Shown: positions 35,145 to 45,415, counted from the stretch's first letter. The stretch: 64,000 nucleotides of DNA from CAVTBT01 sp963733065 (GCA_963733065.1 CAVTBT010000005.1:1-64000), one strand, 5' to 3'. Notes: generated by a model from the sequence alone, not told the origin. Made by a program: numbers and translations.

Positions 35145-35795
35145 ATGGCTCGCCGGCGGGCGAGCCACAGCTACGGCTTCGTCCTCGTCCTGATCTTCGC
35201 CTCGTTCCTCTTCACCGCCGCCGGGCCCGAGGACCACTCCTGGAGCCAAAGCCTGCTGCTGATCCTGCAGAGCGCGACGCTCGTGGCGGCGCTCTGGACA
35301 TCGGGCCTTGCGCACACCGCCGGCCGCTTCGCGGTCGTGCTCGCCGGCGCGAGCGTCGCGGTGGCTGCGGTGCAGATCCTGAGCGACGGCGACGTACTCA
35401 CCGGCGCCACGGGACTGCTCAACGCACTGCTCGTCGTCGCCATCGCCGTCGTCGTCGCCGTCGGCATCTTCGACCAGCGCTCGGTCAACAAGCAGTCGGT
35501 CCTCGGCGCGATCTGCATCTACCTGCTGATCGGCATGCTGTTCACGTTCGTCTACGGCGCCGCGGCGGCGCTCGGGTCAGGCGACTTCTTCGCCCAGGGC
35601 ACCGACGGCACGCCGTCACTGCGCCTGTACTTCAGCTACGTGACGCTCGCCACCCTCGGCTACGGCGACTACACCGCGGCGGGCGACCTGGGACACACGA
35701 TGGCGATCACGGAGGCCTTGCTCGGCCAGATCTACCTGGTCACGGTGGTCGCGGTCATCGTCGGGCGCCTGCACCGTCCGGCGCGCGCATCCTGA
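35145..35795 (+). CDS. Potassium channel family membrane protein
   Basis: About 216 residues with four to five hydrophobic helices before a pore loop (YFSYVTLATLGYGDYTAAG, filter TLGYGD) and a last helix (EALLGQIYLVTVVAVIVGRL). It is related to the shorter protein at 22222. ATG 35145 has GGGAGA upstream and lies just after a palindromic site. There is no cytoplasmic regulatory domain. Confidence 0.87.
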   Translation: MARRRASHSYGFVLVLIFASFLFTAAGPEDHSWSQSLLLILQSATLVAALWTSGLAHTAGRFAVVLAGASVAVAAVQILSDGDVLTGATGLLNALLVVAIAVVVAVGIFDQRSVNKQSVLGAICIYLLIGMLFTFVYGAAAALGSGDFFAQGTDGTPSLRLYFSYVTLATLGYGDYTAAGDLGHTMAITEALLGQIYLVTVVAVIVGRLHRPARAS

Positions 35796-35804
35796 CGGAG
35801 CCTC

Positions 35805-36458
35805 CTACGAGTCGGGTGCCCCACCCGCGACGTGGGTCACCGGGATGTCGTACCGCTCGCGCGCGAGGTCGACGACCCCACGCTCGAGCCAGTTCGCATC
35901 GTCGCCGCCCGTCACGAACACGAGCTCGTCGGCCTCGAACGTGCGCAGCGCGTCGTCCGCGGCCTGGATCGGGTCGTCTGCGCCCACCTCGCCGCGGGCA
36001 GAGATCCCCGCGCCCGCGAGACCGTCCAGCGTCTCGGCGAGGTGCGTCTCGGCGTCACCGCGCTGCGAGTCGTCGCCCGTCCAGTGGGCAAGCCGGGAGC
36101 GCAGCGCCGGAGCGACGACGAGCGCCTCGACGGGCCGACCGGCGGCACGAGGTGCGATCTCCGCCTCGAACGCCGGCGCGGTGAGGCTGTCGTCGGCGAC
36201 GACAAGCACTCGGAAGCGGCCGTCCGCGGCGGCCGCCGTCCGCGGTGCCGTCGACGGCGCGTCGAACGCCGGCGGGTGCCGGCGTCGCCGCACGACCACG
36301 GCGATCGCGCCGACGGCGAGCACCACGAGCGCCGTGACGAAGACGACCCACGCCCAGGGCCCGATATCGGCCGCAAGCATCAGGCCGAACAGCACACCGA
36401 GCACCACGAGCACGACGGGGATCGCGATGAACTCGGTGCGGCTCGAGTCGTTCTTCAT
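35805..36458 (-). CDS. Membrane-anchored universal-stress-like domain protein
   Basis: A 217-residue protein. Two N-terminal helices (residues 10-56) are followed by a soluble Rossmann-like domain beginning RFRVLVVADDSLTAPAFEAEI and ending ADELVFVTGGDDANWLERGVVDLARERYDIPVTHV, similar to half of a universal stress protein. The ATP-loop is not clearly conserved. It lies 24 bases downstream of the lipoprotein gene on the same strand, probably one transcript. Confidence 0.65.
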   Translation of the reverse strand: MKNDSSRTEFIAIPVVLVVLGVLFGLMLAADIGPWAWVVFVTALVVLAVGAIAVVVRRRRHPPAFDAPSTAPRTAAAADGRFRVLVVADDSLTAPAFEAEIAPRAAGRPVEALVVAPALRSRLAHWTGDDSQRGDAETHLAETLDGLAGAGISARGEVGADDPIQAADDALRTFEADELVFVTGGDDANWLERGVVDLARERYDIPVTHVAGGAPDS

Positions 36459-36482
36459 GGCTGTCGGCTCTCCGGACGCCCG

Positions 36483-37040
36483 CTAGCCCGGGTTGTCGCG
36501 CGAGAACTCACTGCAGGGAACGGCGTCCTCGAAGGCCTGCTCGAGCTCTCCCTGCGCGTCGAGCTCACGCACGTCGTCGACAGTGGCCGTCACCTTGCTG
36601 CCCATGGTCGTGAGCGTGCTGCCCACGGTCGTCACGGCGGCGACGACACCGCTGACACCCGAGCCAGAGGCATCCTCGACCGCGCTCTCGATCTTGTCGG
36701 CCTCCTCACCAAGGTCGTCGGCGAGCTGGTCGACCGATTGCTTCGCCTGCTCTCCAGCTTCGGTGTCCGGCTTCGGGAGGTCCTTCAAATCGCGAACGAG
36801 CGTGTCGGTCGCCGTCTTGACCTCCTCGGCGGCGCCCTCGAGCGATTCACTGGAGATGTTCCCGCCCCGCAGGTCCTCGGCGGTCGACGTGAGCACTTCG
36901 CGCCAGCCGATGAACGCCGTGCAGAGCTCGCCCGCCCAGACGGTGGCGGAGTTCTCGGCTTCCTCGTCAGAGCCTCCGCAGCCCGCACCGATGAAGACGG
37001 CGGCGAGGACGACGACGGCCGAGGCTAGGAGGCGGTGCAT
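36483..37040 (-). CDS. Putative lipoprotein
   Basis: A 185-residue protein with a type II signal peptide: MHRLLASAVVVLAAVFIGAGC, lipobox IGAGC with Cys21. The mature part is acidic and mostly helical, with coiled-coil-like repeats (LEGAAEEVKTATDTLVRDLKDL, QSVDQLADDLGEEADKIESAV). The function is unknown. It has palindromic site 4 34 bases upstream and is followed by the USP-like membrane protein. Confidence 0.78.
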   Translation of the reverse strand: MHRLLASAVVVLAAVFIGAGCGGSDEEAENSATVWAGELCTAFIGWREVLTSTAEDLRGGNISSESLEGAAEEVKTATDTLVRDLKDLPKPDTEAGEQAKQSVDQLADDLGEEADKIESAVEDASGSGVSGVVAAVTTVGSTLTTMGSKVTATVDDVRELDAQGELEQAFEDAVPCSEFSRDNPG

Positions 37041-37051
37041 CGGGCTGAAGC

Positions 37052-38764
37052 CTACTTCTGCGCGCCGCCGTCGGCATCATCCAGTTCGGACGATGAGGGA
37101 CGAAGCGCTTCGACGCGCGCTCCGGCATCGATTCTCACCACCTCGTCCATGCGCTGCAGCCCTTCCGGTCGGTGCGTGATGAGCAGGATGCTGCGGTCGC
37201 CCGCCGCATCGAGCACATCGTCGAGGAGCACGCGGGCGGTCTGCGGGTCGACGTGCGCGGTCGGCTCGTCGAGCACGAGCACCGGCGCATCGGCGAGGAG
37301 GGCGCGTGCGAGCGTGAGGCGCTGCCGCTGCCCGCCGGAGAGACGGGTCCCTTCCTCGCCGACGAGCGTGTCGAGCCCGTCCGGGAGCGAGTCGACCCAG
37401 TCACGGAGTCGAGCCCGCCCGAGCGCCTCCGCGAGGTCCGCATCGGAGGCCGTGGGGCGGCCGATCCGAAGGTTCGCGGCGATCGACGTGTCGAAGACGT
37501 GGGCTTGCTGGCCCGCGATCGCGAAGTGCCTGCGCACGTCCGTCTGACGGTACTCGCGCACGTCCCGCCCGCCGATCGTCACCACGCCCGCCTCCGGGTC
37601 GAGGAACCGCAGGAGCAGGTTCGTGACCGTCGTCTTGCCGGCTCCGCTCGGGCCGACCAACGCCACCCGTCTGCCCGGCTCCAGCCTGAGGTCGAGGCCG
37701 AGGAGTGCGGGCTGCGCCTCCTGGTCGTATCGGGCGACGACGCCCCGCAGCTCGACGGAGGCCCGGCGCGGCGGCGCGGGCAGCGGGTCCGCGGGATCGA
37801 CGACCGTCGGCTCCCGGTCGGTCAGCTCCAGCACGCGCCGGCCGGAGGCGAGCGCCGCCGTGAGCTCGCGCGCCGCTCCTGGAAGCGCGACGACGGCGTC
37901 GAACGACGAGAGCGCGAGGAAGGCCAGCGTCGCGATGAGCACGCGGTCCAGGCCGCTCGTGTCGTGCGCCGCGACCGCCGCTGCGAGCACCGCGACGAGC
38001 GTCGCGCCCGCGACCAGGATCGACAGCGCGTCGCCGACACCGGCAGTGATCGCGTCGCGGCGGCCGAGACGGGAGAGCTCCCGGTCGAGCTCACGGACGC
38101 GCGCGAGCGCGCGTTCTTCCTGTCCGTACGCCGCGAGCTCGGGCGCCCCCCGGAGGAGCTCGACGAGCTCGGCGCTGAGCATCCCCCGCGCATCCGCCTG
38201 GCGACTGCCGGCGCGGCGTGCCAGGGCTGCGGCCAGCACTGGAACGGCGACCCCGCCGAGTACGAGGCCGGAGGCGAGCAACAGCCCGGCGACAGGGAGC
38301 AGCACCGTGCAGAGGACGACGCTCGCGATGCCCGCCGCCGCTGCCACAAGCGGAGGACCCAGGCCCTTCAGGTACAGCCCTCCGAGCGCATCGACGTCGT
38401 CGACCATCCGCCCGAGTAGCTCCCCGCGCCGATACCCGTCGAGCTGCGCGGGCGCCAGCGGCTCGATGCGCTCGTAGAAGCAAGCGCGGGTCCGGCCCAG
38501 CGCTCGCAGCGCGAGGTCGTGCGAGGCCAGGCGGTCGAGGTAGCGGGCGACCGGCCGCGCGAGGCCGCAGAAGCGGACGATGACGATCGTCACGGTCAGC
38601 GACAGGATCGGCGGGCGTTCCGCCGCACGCGAGATCAGGTAGCCGGCCGCCGTCAGGAGGGCGATGCCGAAGCACGCGGCCGCCGCGCCGAGCAGGATCG
38701 TGAGCGCCGCACGGCGCCACGGGACGCCCGCGAGCGCAACGACGCGGGATGCGGTGCTCGTCAC
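37052..38764 (-). CDS. cydC: Heterodimeric ABC exporter CydC subunit
   Basis: A 570-residue ABC half-transporter: six-helix membrane domain (residues 10-310), then an ATPase domain with Walker A GPSGAGKTT, signature LSGGQRQR and Walker B VLVLDEPTAHVD. CydDC exports thiols (glutathione, cysteine) and heme-related reductant needed for assembly of cytochrome bd. GTG 38764 overlaps the cydD stop by 4 bases. The last 18 residues (RPSSSELDDADGG) overlap palindromic site 4, so the tail may be an accidental extension. Confidence 0.93.
   Translation of the reverse strand: MTSTASRVVALAGVPWRRAALTILLGAAAACFGIALLTAAGYLISRAAERPPILSLTVTIVIVRFCGLARPVARYLDRLASHDLALRALGRTRACFYERIEPLAPAQLDGYRRGELLGRMVDDVDALGGLYLKGLGPPLVAAAAGIASVVLCTVLLPVAGLLLASGLVLGGVAVPVLAAALARRAGSRQADARGMLSAELVELLRGAPELAAYGQEERALARVRELDRELSRLGRRDAITAGVGDALSILVAGATLVAVLAAAVAAHDTSGLDRVLIATLAFLALSSFDAVVALPGAARELTAALASGRRVLELTDREPTVVDPADPLPAPPRRASVELRGVVARYDQEAQPALLGLDLRLEPGRRVALVGPSGAGKTTVTNLLLRFLDPEAGVVTIGGRDVREYRQTDVRRHFAIAGQQAHVFDTSIAANLRIGRPTASDADLAEALGRARLRDWVDSLPDGLDTLVGEEGTRLSGGQRQRLTLARALLADAPVLVLDEPTAHVDPQTARVLLDDVLDAAGDRSILLITHRPEGLQRMDEVVRIDAGARVEALRPSSSELDDADGGAQK
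37075..37095 (+). promoter_or_regulatory. TCATCC-N5-type palindrome, site 4
   Basis: Left arm CATCATCC, spacer AGTTC, right arm GGACGATG. It lies 34 bases upstream of the minus-strand lipoprotein start (37040), within the extreme 3' end of cydC. Confidence 0.6.
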
Positions 38765-40428
38765 GCTGCCTCCCGAACGGCCTCGACGATCCGCCCGTCC
38801 ACGAGCGTGACGATCCGGTCGGCGCGACGGGCGAGCTCGGGGCGGTGCGCAATGAGCAGGACGGTCCGAGCCGACCGCATGAGCTCGACCGCCGCTCCGA
38901 CGAGCTCGGCGCTCTCGGAGTCGAGATGCGCGGTCGGCTCGTCGAGGATCACCAACGGCGCTTCGCGCAGGAACACACGGGCCAGGGCCAACCGCTGCAG
39001 CTGCCCCGCCGAGAGCTGGCGGCCGCCGTCCCCGACGACGGTCTCGTACCCGTCGGGCAGCTCCCGGACGAACGCGTCCGCTCCGGCGCGCACGGCGGCG
39101 CCACGCACGCGGCCGTCGCTCGCCGCGGAGCCGAGCCGGATGTTCTCCGCCACGGTGCCGCGGAAGAGCGTCGGGCGCTGGGGCAGCCACGCGATCTGCG
39201 TCCGCCAGAGCGCGGGGTCGCACGTGGAGAGGTCGACCCCACCGGCGAGCAGGCGGCCACCCGTCGGCTCCGCGAAGGCGAGCAGCAGCGACGCAATCGT
39301 GCTCTTGCCGCTGCCGCTCGGGCCGACGAGCGCGACCGTCTCGCCGGGTGCCAGCGCGAGGTCGACCGCATCGAGGACCAGGCCCGGCCTGGCCGGGTAT
39401 GCGAACGAGACGCCCTCCAGGCAGACGGCGACCTCCCGCACGCTCGGCGGCGCGGCTTGGCCGGCCCCGGCGGCACGTCCGTCCTCCACGAGGTCGAGCA
39501 GGCGCCCGGCCACGGCGAGCCCGTCGGCGCTCGCGTGGTACTGCGCGGCGAGCGCCCGCAGGGGCTGGTAGAGCTCGGGCGCGAGCACCAGCACCGTGAG
39601 GCCCGCCTCGAAGCCGAGGCCTCCGTTGACGAGGCGGACGCCGACCGTCACGGCCACGAGCGCGATCCCGAGCGTCGCGGCGAGTTCCAGGACGGCTCCG
39701 GAGAGAAACGCGATGCGGAGCGTCCCCATCGTCGCCCTGCGGTAGTCCTCGCCGACCTCCGCGACGCGCGCGGTCTGAGCCGTGCCGCGGTCGAATGCGC
39801 GCAGGGTCGGCAGCCCTCGAACCACATCGAGGAAGTGCGTCGCGAGCCGGGCGAGCGTCTGCCAGCGCTCGCGTGTCCTGCGCTCGGTGTCCCGGCCGAC
39901 GAGCCACATGAAGACCGGGACGAGCGGCAGCGTGAGGAGCATCAGACCGGCGGTGACGATGTCGATCGAGGCGACGAAGGCGATCACGGCGACTGGCACG
40001 ACGCACGCAAGCACGACCTGCGGGAGGTACCGCGCGAACGCCGTCTCGAGCGCGTCGACGCCGTTCACCGCCGCGGTGGCGACCTCGGCGCTGTCGGCGC
40101 CGTCGAGCGCTGCAGGCCGGTCGCGCAGCCTCCGCTCGACGACGTCGAGCCTGAGGTCCGACAGCACCCGGTTTGCGGCGCTCCTGCCCGCGACCTCGAA
40201 CCCCCAGGCCGCCGCGGCGCGCGCGACCACAACGGCGACGAGGAGCACGAGCGGGACGGTCACGTCGGCGAGCGTCGCGCCGTCGAAGGCCCGTGCCGCG
40301 ACCCAGGCGAGCAGCACGGCCTGGACGAGAACGAGCAGGGCGGCGAGCAGTCCGAGGGCCGCGTCGACGACGAGCAGCACACGCGCTGTGCGCCCTCGGC
40401 GCAGCAGGCGCGGATCGATGGCCCTCAC
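38761..40428 (-). CDS. cydD: Heterodimeric ABC exporter CydD subunit
   Basis: A 555-residue partner of CydC. Membrane domain residues 15-310; ATPase domain with Walker A GPSGSGKST, signature LSAGQLQR and Walker B LVILDEPTAHLD. GTG 40428 follows the cydB stop (40435) by 6 bases, so cydB, cydD and cydC form one tight transcript. The order A-B-D-C is the common actinobacterial layout. Confidence 0.93.
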   Translation of the reverse strand: MRAIDPRLLRRGRTARVLLVVDAALGLLAALLVLVQAVLLAWVAARAFDGATLADVTVPLVLLVAVVVARAAAAWGFEVAGRSAANRVLSDLRLDVVERRLRDRPAALDGADSAEVATAAVNGVDALETAFARYLPQVVLACVVPVAVIAFVASIDIVTAGLMLLTLPLVPVFMWLVGRDTERRTRERWQTLARLATHFLDVVRGLPTLRAFDRGTAQTARVAEVGEDYRRATMGTLRIAFLSGAVLELAATLGIALVAVTVGVRLVNGGLGFEAGLTVLVLAPELYQPLRALAAQYHASADGLAVAGRLLDLVEDGRAAGAGQAAPPSVREVAVCLEGVSFAYPARPGLVLDAVDLALAPGETVALVGPSGSGKSTIASLLLAFAEPTGGRLLAGGVDLSTCDPALWRTQIAWLPQRPTLFRGTVAENIRLGSAASDGRVRGAAVRAGADAFVRELPDGYETVVGDGGRQLSAGQLQRLALARVFLREAPLVILDEPTAHLDSESAELVGAAVELMRSARTVLLIAHRPELARRADRIVTLVDGRIVEAVREAA

Positions 40429-40434
40429 GGGCTC

Positions 40435-41486
40435 CTAGCCTTCGGGCTTCCGCGCGACGAGGTCGACCGGGTTGCCCACGTGCTCACCACCGAGGCGGGC
40501 GCGGAAGACGTGGTACGTCCACGCCTGATAGAGGACGATGACCGGAACGAGGATGGCCGCGACGATCGTCATCACCGTGAGCGTGTAGTTCGCCGAGGAC
40601 GCATTCTCGACCGTGAGGCTGTTCGCGAAGTCGGGATCCGAGACCATGACCCGCGGATAGAGGCTGACGAAGAGCGTGACGACCACGGCGACGATGGTCG
40701 TGGCGGTGGCGACGAACGCCCATCGCTCCTGCCCCGCCCGGACGAGGAAGACCGAGCCGACCGCGGCCGCGATCGCGCCGACGACGACCGGCAGGATTCC
40801 CGGGGAACAGGCCCTTGTCGTTCACGTCGCCGGCGACGACGAGCGTCCAGACGAGGAAGACGCCACCGACGATCGTCGACAGCGGCGCGAGGCGCGCGGC
40901 CGCCCGACGGCGCGCTCACGGAGGTCACCGAGCGTCCGCAGCGTCAGGAACACCGCGCCGTGAAGCGCGAAGAGCAGGCAGACGGCGATCCCCGCGACAA
41001 TCGACGTACGCGCTGAAGAGGTCGCCGAAATCGCCGGCGAACGTCTGGTCAGACGCGATTGGCACGCCGTGGAGGAGGCTCGCGAGCGCGATGCCCCACA
41101 GGAACGGCGCGCCGATCGACCCGATCGTGTTCATCCACGCCCAGAACGCCTTCCAGCGCCGAGCGTGCTGCCTTCCCGCGCCACTCGAACGACAGGACGC
41201 GGACGATGAGGAGGGCAAGGATGAGCAGGAGGGCGAGGTAGAAGCCGGAGAACATCGTCGCGTACCAGACCGGGAAGGCGGCGAAGGTCGCCCCGCCGGC
41301 GATCACGAGCCAGACCTCGTTGCCGTCCCAGATCGGCCCGATCGACTCGAACATCGTCCCACGATCGGCCTCGCTCCGGCCGAGGAACGGCAGCAGGATC
41401 CCGACCCCGAAGTCGAAGCCCTCCGAGCAGGAAGTAGCTCGCTCCAGAAAGACCGAGCAGGCAGAACCAGAGGATCTCGAGGTCAT
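40435..41486 (-). pseudogene. cydB: Cytochrome bd oxidase subunit II, multiply frameshifted
   Basis: Read across frames, a full CydB of about 350 residues can be rebuilt: FLLEGFDFGVGILLPFLGR, GPIWDGNEVWLVIAGGATFAAFPVWYATMFSGFYLALLLIL, RWKAFWAWMNTIGSIGAPFLWGIALASLLHG and the C-terminal SLYPRVMVSDPDFANSLTVENASSANYTLTVM. At least six one-base indels are needed, near 41480, 41428, 41175, 41003, 40905 and 40797. The first two compensate each other. The ATG at 41486 follows the cydA stop by one base. The intact segments and operon position make a sequencing artefact more likely than decay. Confidence 0.85.
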
Positions 41487-41487
41487 C

Positions 41488-42901
41488 TCAGTACGCAGGC
41501 GCCGGCTGCGTCGGCGCCTCCTCGCCGCTCCCGGCCGAGGGTCCGGCGGATCGAGGCGCGCGTACCGGCGCATCAGATAGAAGTCGAGCGCGCCCAGCAC
41601 CACGTACAGCGAGGCGAACACGCCGAGGCTGAGGCCGACCGTCCAGGCGCTGACCGAGCCGGAGACGGCGTCCTCCGTCTTCAGCAGCCCGTAGACGACC
41701 CACGGCTGGCGTCCGGCCTCGGTCAGGATCCAGCCGGCGAAGTTGGCCAGGAAGGGGAGCGCGATGGCCGCGAGAGCCGCCCGCTGGAACCACTTGGCGC
41801 CGTCCAACCTCCCACGCCAGAGCAGCCAGCCGCCCCAGGCCGCGAGCAGCAACAGCAGCGTCCCGAAGTAGGCCATCACGCGCATGCTCCAGTAGACGAG
41901 CCTGACGTCGGGGATGTAGTTGCCGGGACCAAACTGCTGCTCGGCCTGGCGCTGCAGCTCGTTGATGCCGACAACCTGGCCTTTGAACGAATTGGTGGCG
42001 AGGAACGACAGCAGGCCGGGGACCTCGACGTCGAAGGACGGCGTCTGGTCGTCCACCGTGAAGCCGCCGATCTGGAACAGCGAAAATGCCGCCGGTTCCT
42101 CGGTGTCCCAGAGCGCCTCGGTGGCGGCGATCTTCATCGGCTGCACGTCGGTCGCGGCGACGCCGAACTCGCTGCCGACACCGAGCTGGACGAACGTCAC
42201 GGGCAGTGCGACGACGATCGCCAGCTTCGCCGAGCTGCGGAAGACGTCCACGTTCGACCGTCGCAGCAGATGCCAACAGGACACGCCGAGCACGAGGAAG
42301 CTCGCCGTGACCAGCCCGGCCAGGATGGCATGCGCCCACGCGAAGAGCACGAACCCCTGGAAGAGGATCTGGAAGATGTCCGTTCGCCTCGGCACGGCCG
42401 GTCTGCTGAGTTGAGCTCGTAGCCGACCGGGTGCTGCATCCACGAGTTCGCCGAGAGGATGAAGTACGCCGAGAGCCACGTGCCGAGCCAGACGAGGTAG
42501 ATCGTCGCGAGATGCACCCGCGGCGACAGCCGGTCCCAGCCGAAGATCCAGAGGCCGATGAAGGTGGCCTCGAGCATGAACGCCCCGAGGCCCTCGATCG
42601 CGAGCGGCGAGCCGAAGATGTCGCCGACGTAGGCCGAGAACACCGACCAGTTCATGCCGAACTGGAACTCCATGACCAGGCCGGTGGCGACGCCGATCGC
42701 GAAGTTGATCAGGAAGAGCGTCCCGAAGAAGCGCGTGAGCCGCAGCCACTTGTCGTCGCCCGTGCGGTGCCAGAGCGTCTGCATCACCGCGAGCAGCGGC
42801 GCCAGCCCGAGGGTCAGCGGGACGAAGATGAAGTGGAAGAGCGTCGTCAGCGCGAATTGCCAGCGGGCGAGCTCGACCGCGGTTGACGCAACCGTCACCA
42901 T
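41488..42901 (-). CDS. cydA: Cytochrome bd oxidase subunit I, frameshifted
   Basis: About 470 residues of the quinol oxidase subunit carrying hemes b558, b595 and d. It starts WQFALTTLFHFIFVPLTLGL (axial His), includes GLVMEFQFGMNWSVFSAYVGDIFGSPLAIEGL, WMQHPVGYELN, and the quinol-site end GWILTEAGRQPWVVYGLL. Two one-base breaks near 42405 and 41540 separate the frames. The Q-loop is of the short type. It reduces O2 at low oxygen without pumping protons. Palindromic site 5 lies 38 bases upstream, and a sensor kinase gene precedes it. Confidence 0.88.
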
Positions 42902-42939
42902 GCCCAGCGACGGACGCTAGGCCCGGCATCGCGGCCGGG

Positions 42940-42960
42940 CATCGTCCGGACGGGATGATC
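42940..42960 (-). promoter_or_regulatory. TCATCC-N5-type palindrome, site 5 (cydA)
   Basis: On the minus strand it reads GATCATCC, spacer CGTCC, GGACGATG. It lies 38 bases upstream of the cydA start, well placed to control the cydABDC operon. Confidence 0.65.
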
Positions 42961-42980
42961 CGGGGCCCGCGACCGGCGGA

Positions 42981-44830
42981 TCAGCGCGCGACGAGGCCTG
43001 CGACCGGGAGCGCTCCCCGGACCGTGGTGCCGCGCCCGGGCGTCGAGTCGACGGCAAGCGTGCCTCCGACCGCGGCCATGCGGTCGGACATGTTCGTGTA
43101 GCCGGTGCCTGCGCTCCGGGCCGTCGAGACGTCGCAGCCCACACCGTCGTCGTCGACCTCGAAGCAGAGGTGATGGTCGTCCTCCCAGAGCCGGATCGCC
43201 GCGTTTGCCTCGGGCCCTGCGTGCTTGCCGACGTTCTGGAGGCTTTCCACGCAGCAGAAGTACACGGCTGCCTCGACGTCCTCCGAATAGCGTCCGAGCG
43301 ACGGCGCCGCCTCGAGTCTCGCCGGTCGAGCCGAGCGCCGCGCGACGTTCGCGAGCGCCTGCTGCAGTCCGTACAGGCGAAGGGAAGGCGGGTACAGGCC
43401 CTGCGCGAGGTCGCGGAGCTCGTCCAGGATCTCCTCGAGCTCGCTGCCGACATCCGCGAGCCGCCGCGCGACGTGGGGGTCGGCCAGCTCGCCGGCCAGG
43501 CCAACCTTGATGCGCAGCGCGACCAGGTGCTGCTGTGCGCCGTCATGGAGGTCGCGCTCGATCTTGCGCCGCTCGGAGTCGCCCGCGGAGACGATGCGGG
43601 CGCGCGTCTGCCCGGAGCTCCGCGTTCGTCAGGTGGAGCTCGGTCGTCAGCCGATCGTTCTCGAGGGCGAGCAGCAGCGCCTGGCCCGCCACGTCGACGA
43701 GCTCCGGGTCCGTGTTCAGCGCGTCGTCGTGCACGATGACCGCGACGGTCTCGCCGTGTCGAGTGACCGGCGTCAGCCGAGCGTCCGGCGCTCGGAGTCG
43801 GGTCGATTGCCGTCCCGCTCGAGTCGACGAAGCCTCCGGTGGGGTCGACCTGGAACGCGATCTCGAGGTCCGGCTCGTCGAGCGCCTCGGCCAGGGTCGT
43901 GCGCAGTTCCGACGCGTTCGGGGTGTCGGCCATGCGCCCGACGATCTCCTTCAGCGCGGTGGCCGCGAAGAACGCGCTCAGCACGATGGCCAGCAGGAAC
44001 CCGTACGGCAGCGCGATGCGGCTCACGGTCACGAACCAGCCGGCCTTCGAGACGGTGTCCGGGCTCAGGGACAGCAGCTCGGTGATGACGCCGTGGAACA
44101 CGAGGATCGGAACCGTCAGCGTCATGGCGGGGACGTAGACCGGCACGAGCGCACGCCGTCTCGGACGTGTGGCCGTCGCCAGCCGGTAGACCAGGCAGGC
44201 GAGCGTCGCGGACATGATCGCGATGACCGCGTAGGACCCGTCGCTCCCGTAGCTGGCGGCGATCGTCGGCCGGTCGGCGATCATCAGGGCGTTCTCCGGA
44301 CACGGATTGCAGCCGGCGAGCGGCGCCCCGCCCCCGACGGACCGGAGAGAAGAAGAGGTAGGGCACGAACCCCGTCAGGAAGTACAACGACATCGCCGCG
44401 AGGAGCGCCTACTCCCAGCGACCGTCGAGCCGCCCGTCCGGGAAGGCGAAGACGACGTAGTACGCGAGGAGGAAGAACACCGGCTCGATCGCCACGCCGA
44501 GGCTGTGGGCGAGCGGCGCCGATGCCCCCTGCAGGGTCATGACGGCGGTCGCAGCCGCGAGCGCCAGCAGGGCCAAGCCGAGTCGGTTGCCGGGTCGCCG
44601 GACGAGCCAGTAGAGCGCGGCGCCGACGGTGCCGACGATCATCAGCGCCAGCTGGTGGCGAACGCGACCGGGTCGACGAGCTGGTCGCTCGTCGCGACGA
44701 GCAGGCAGCCCCCGGCAGCCACGAGCAGGCCGGCCCCGGCGACGGCGATGAGGGCGCGCCGGTCCAGTGAGATCCGCTCCGCGGTCGCGGCGGCGGACAC
44801 CGACCCCTGCGGTGCCACGACGGTGGACAC
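42981..44830 (-). pseudogene. NarL-type sensor histidine kinase, multiply frameshifted
   Basis: A membrane sensor kinase of about 610 residues can be rebuilt. It starts at GTG 44830 (AAGGAGAG upstream) with several N-terminal helices (RRALIAVAGAGLLVAAGGCLLVA, MIVGTVGAALYWLV, SLYFLTGFVPYLFFSPV, YAVIAIMSATLACLVYRLA). The HisKA_3 box is ERRKIERDLHDGAQQHLVAL, and the ATPase end is VESLQNVGKHAGPEA with DDGVGCDV and GTGYTNMSDRMAAVGGTL. An in-frame TAG at 44409-44411 and at least four indels (near 44655, 44335, 43790, 43625) break it. It lies directly upstream of cydA on the same strand and probably senses redox or oxygen state. Confidence 0.78.
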
Positions 44831-44974
44831 ATCTCTCCTTCGGCTACGGACGTTGCCTGCTGGGCAGCCCCATTTAGCCAGGGCAAGACCCGTCTGTCTA
44901 TTCGATCCGACGCCGATCCCCGCTTCTCGGCCTCGGATGCGGGCCGCACCACGCCGGGTCTGTAGGGTTTCCGT

Positions 44975-45415
44975 ATGACGACGATCGTTGTCGGATATGA
45001 CGGCGAGGAGCCCGCGACGCGTGCTCTCGACGCCGCCATCGACGAGGCCCGGCACAAGTCGGGGCGCCTCGTCGTCGTCGCCGTCTCCGAGATGCTCCTG
45101 AACCCGGAAGGGCCGCAGAACTTCGGCACGCTCGACGACAGCCCGGCCCGCATGATCCCGCTCGTCGAGCCACCCGAGCTCGAACCGGTGTTCGCGGCCG
45201 CGAGGGAGCGGATCGGCGCGGCGGGCGTGTCCGCCGACTTCGTCTGGGCGGCGGGCGAGCCGGCCAACGCCATCGTCACCGCGGCCCGCGATCGACACGC
45301 GGACCTCGTCGTGCTCGGCGCGCACCATCACGGCCTGTTCTCGCGCCTGCTCGGAACGGACGTCGCCGCCGAGGTGAAGCGCTCGGCCGGCTGCGACGTG
45401 CTCGTCGTCGACTAG
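44975..45415 (+). CDS. Universal stress protein (UspA family)
   Basis: A 146-residue single-domain USP. The N-terminal strand is IVVGYDGEEPATRALDAAI and the nucleotide loop LVVLGAHHHGLFSRLLGTDVAAEVKRSAGCDVLVV resembles the ATP-binding G-x2-G-x9-G-S/T pattern with HH replacing the first Gly spacing. It is divergent from the sensor kinase. Its context beside cyd genes recalls hypoxia regulons. Confidence 0.9.
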   Translation: MTTIVVGYDGEEPATRALDAAIDEARHKSGRLVVVAVSEMLLNPEGPQNFGTLDDSPARMIPLVEPPELEPVFAAARERIGAAGVSADFVWAAGEPANAIVTAARDRHADLVVLGAHHHGLFSRLLGTDVAAEVKRSAGCDVLVVD

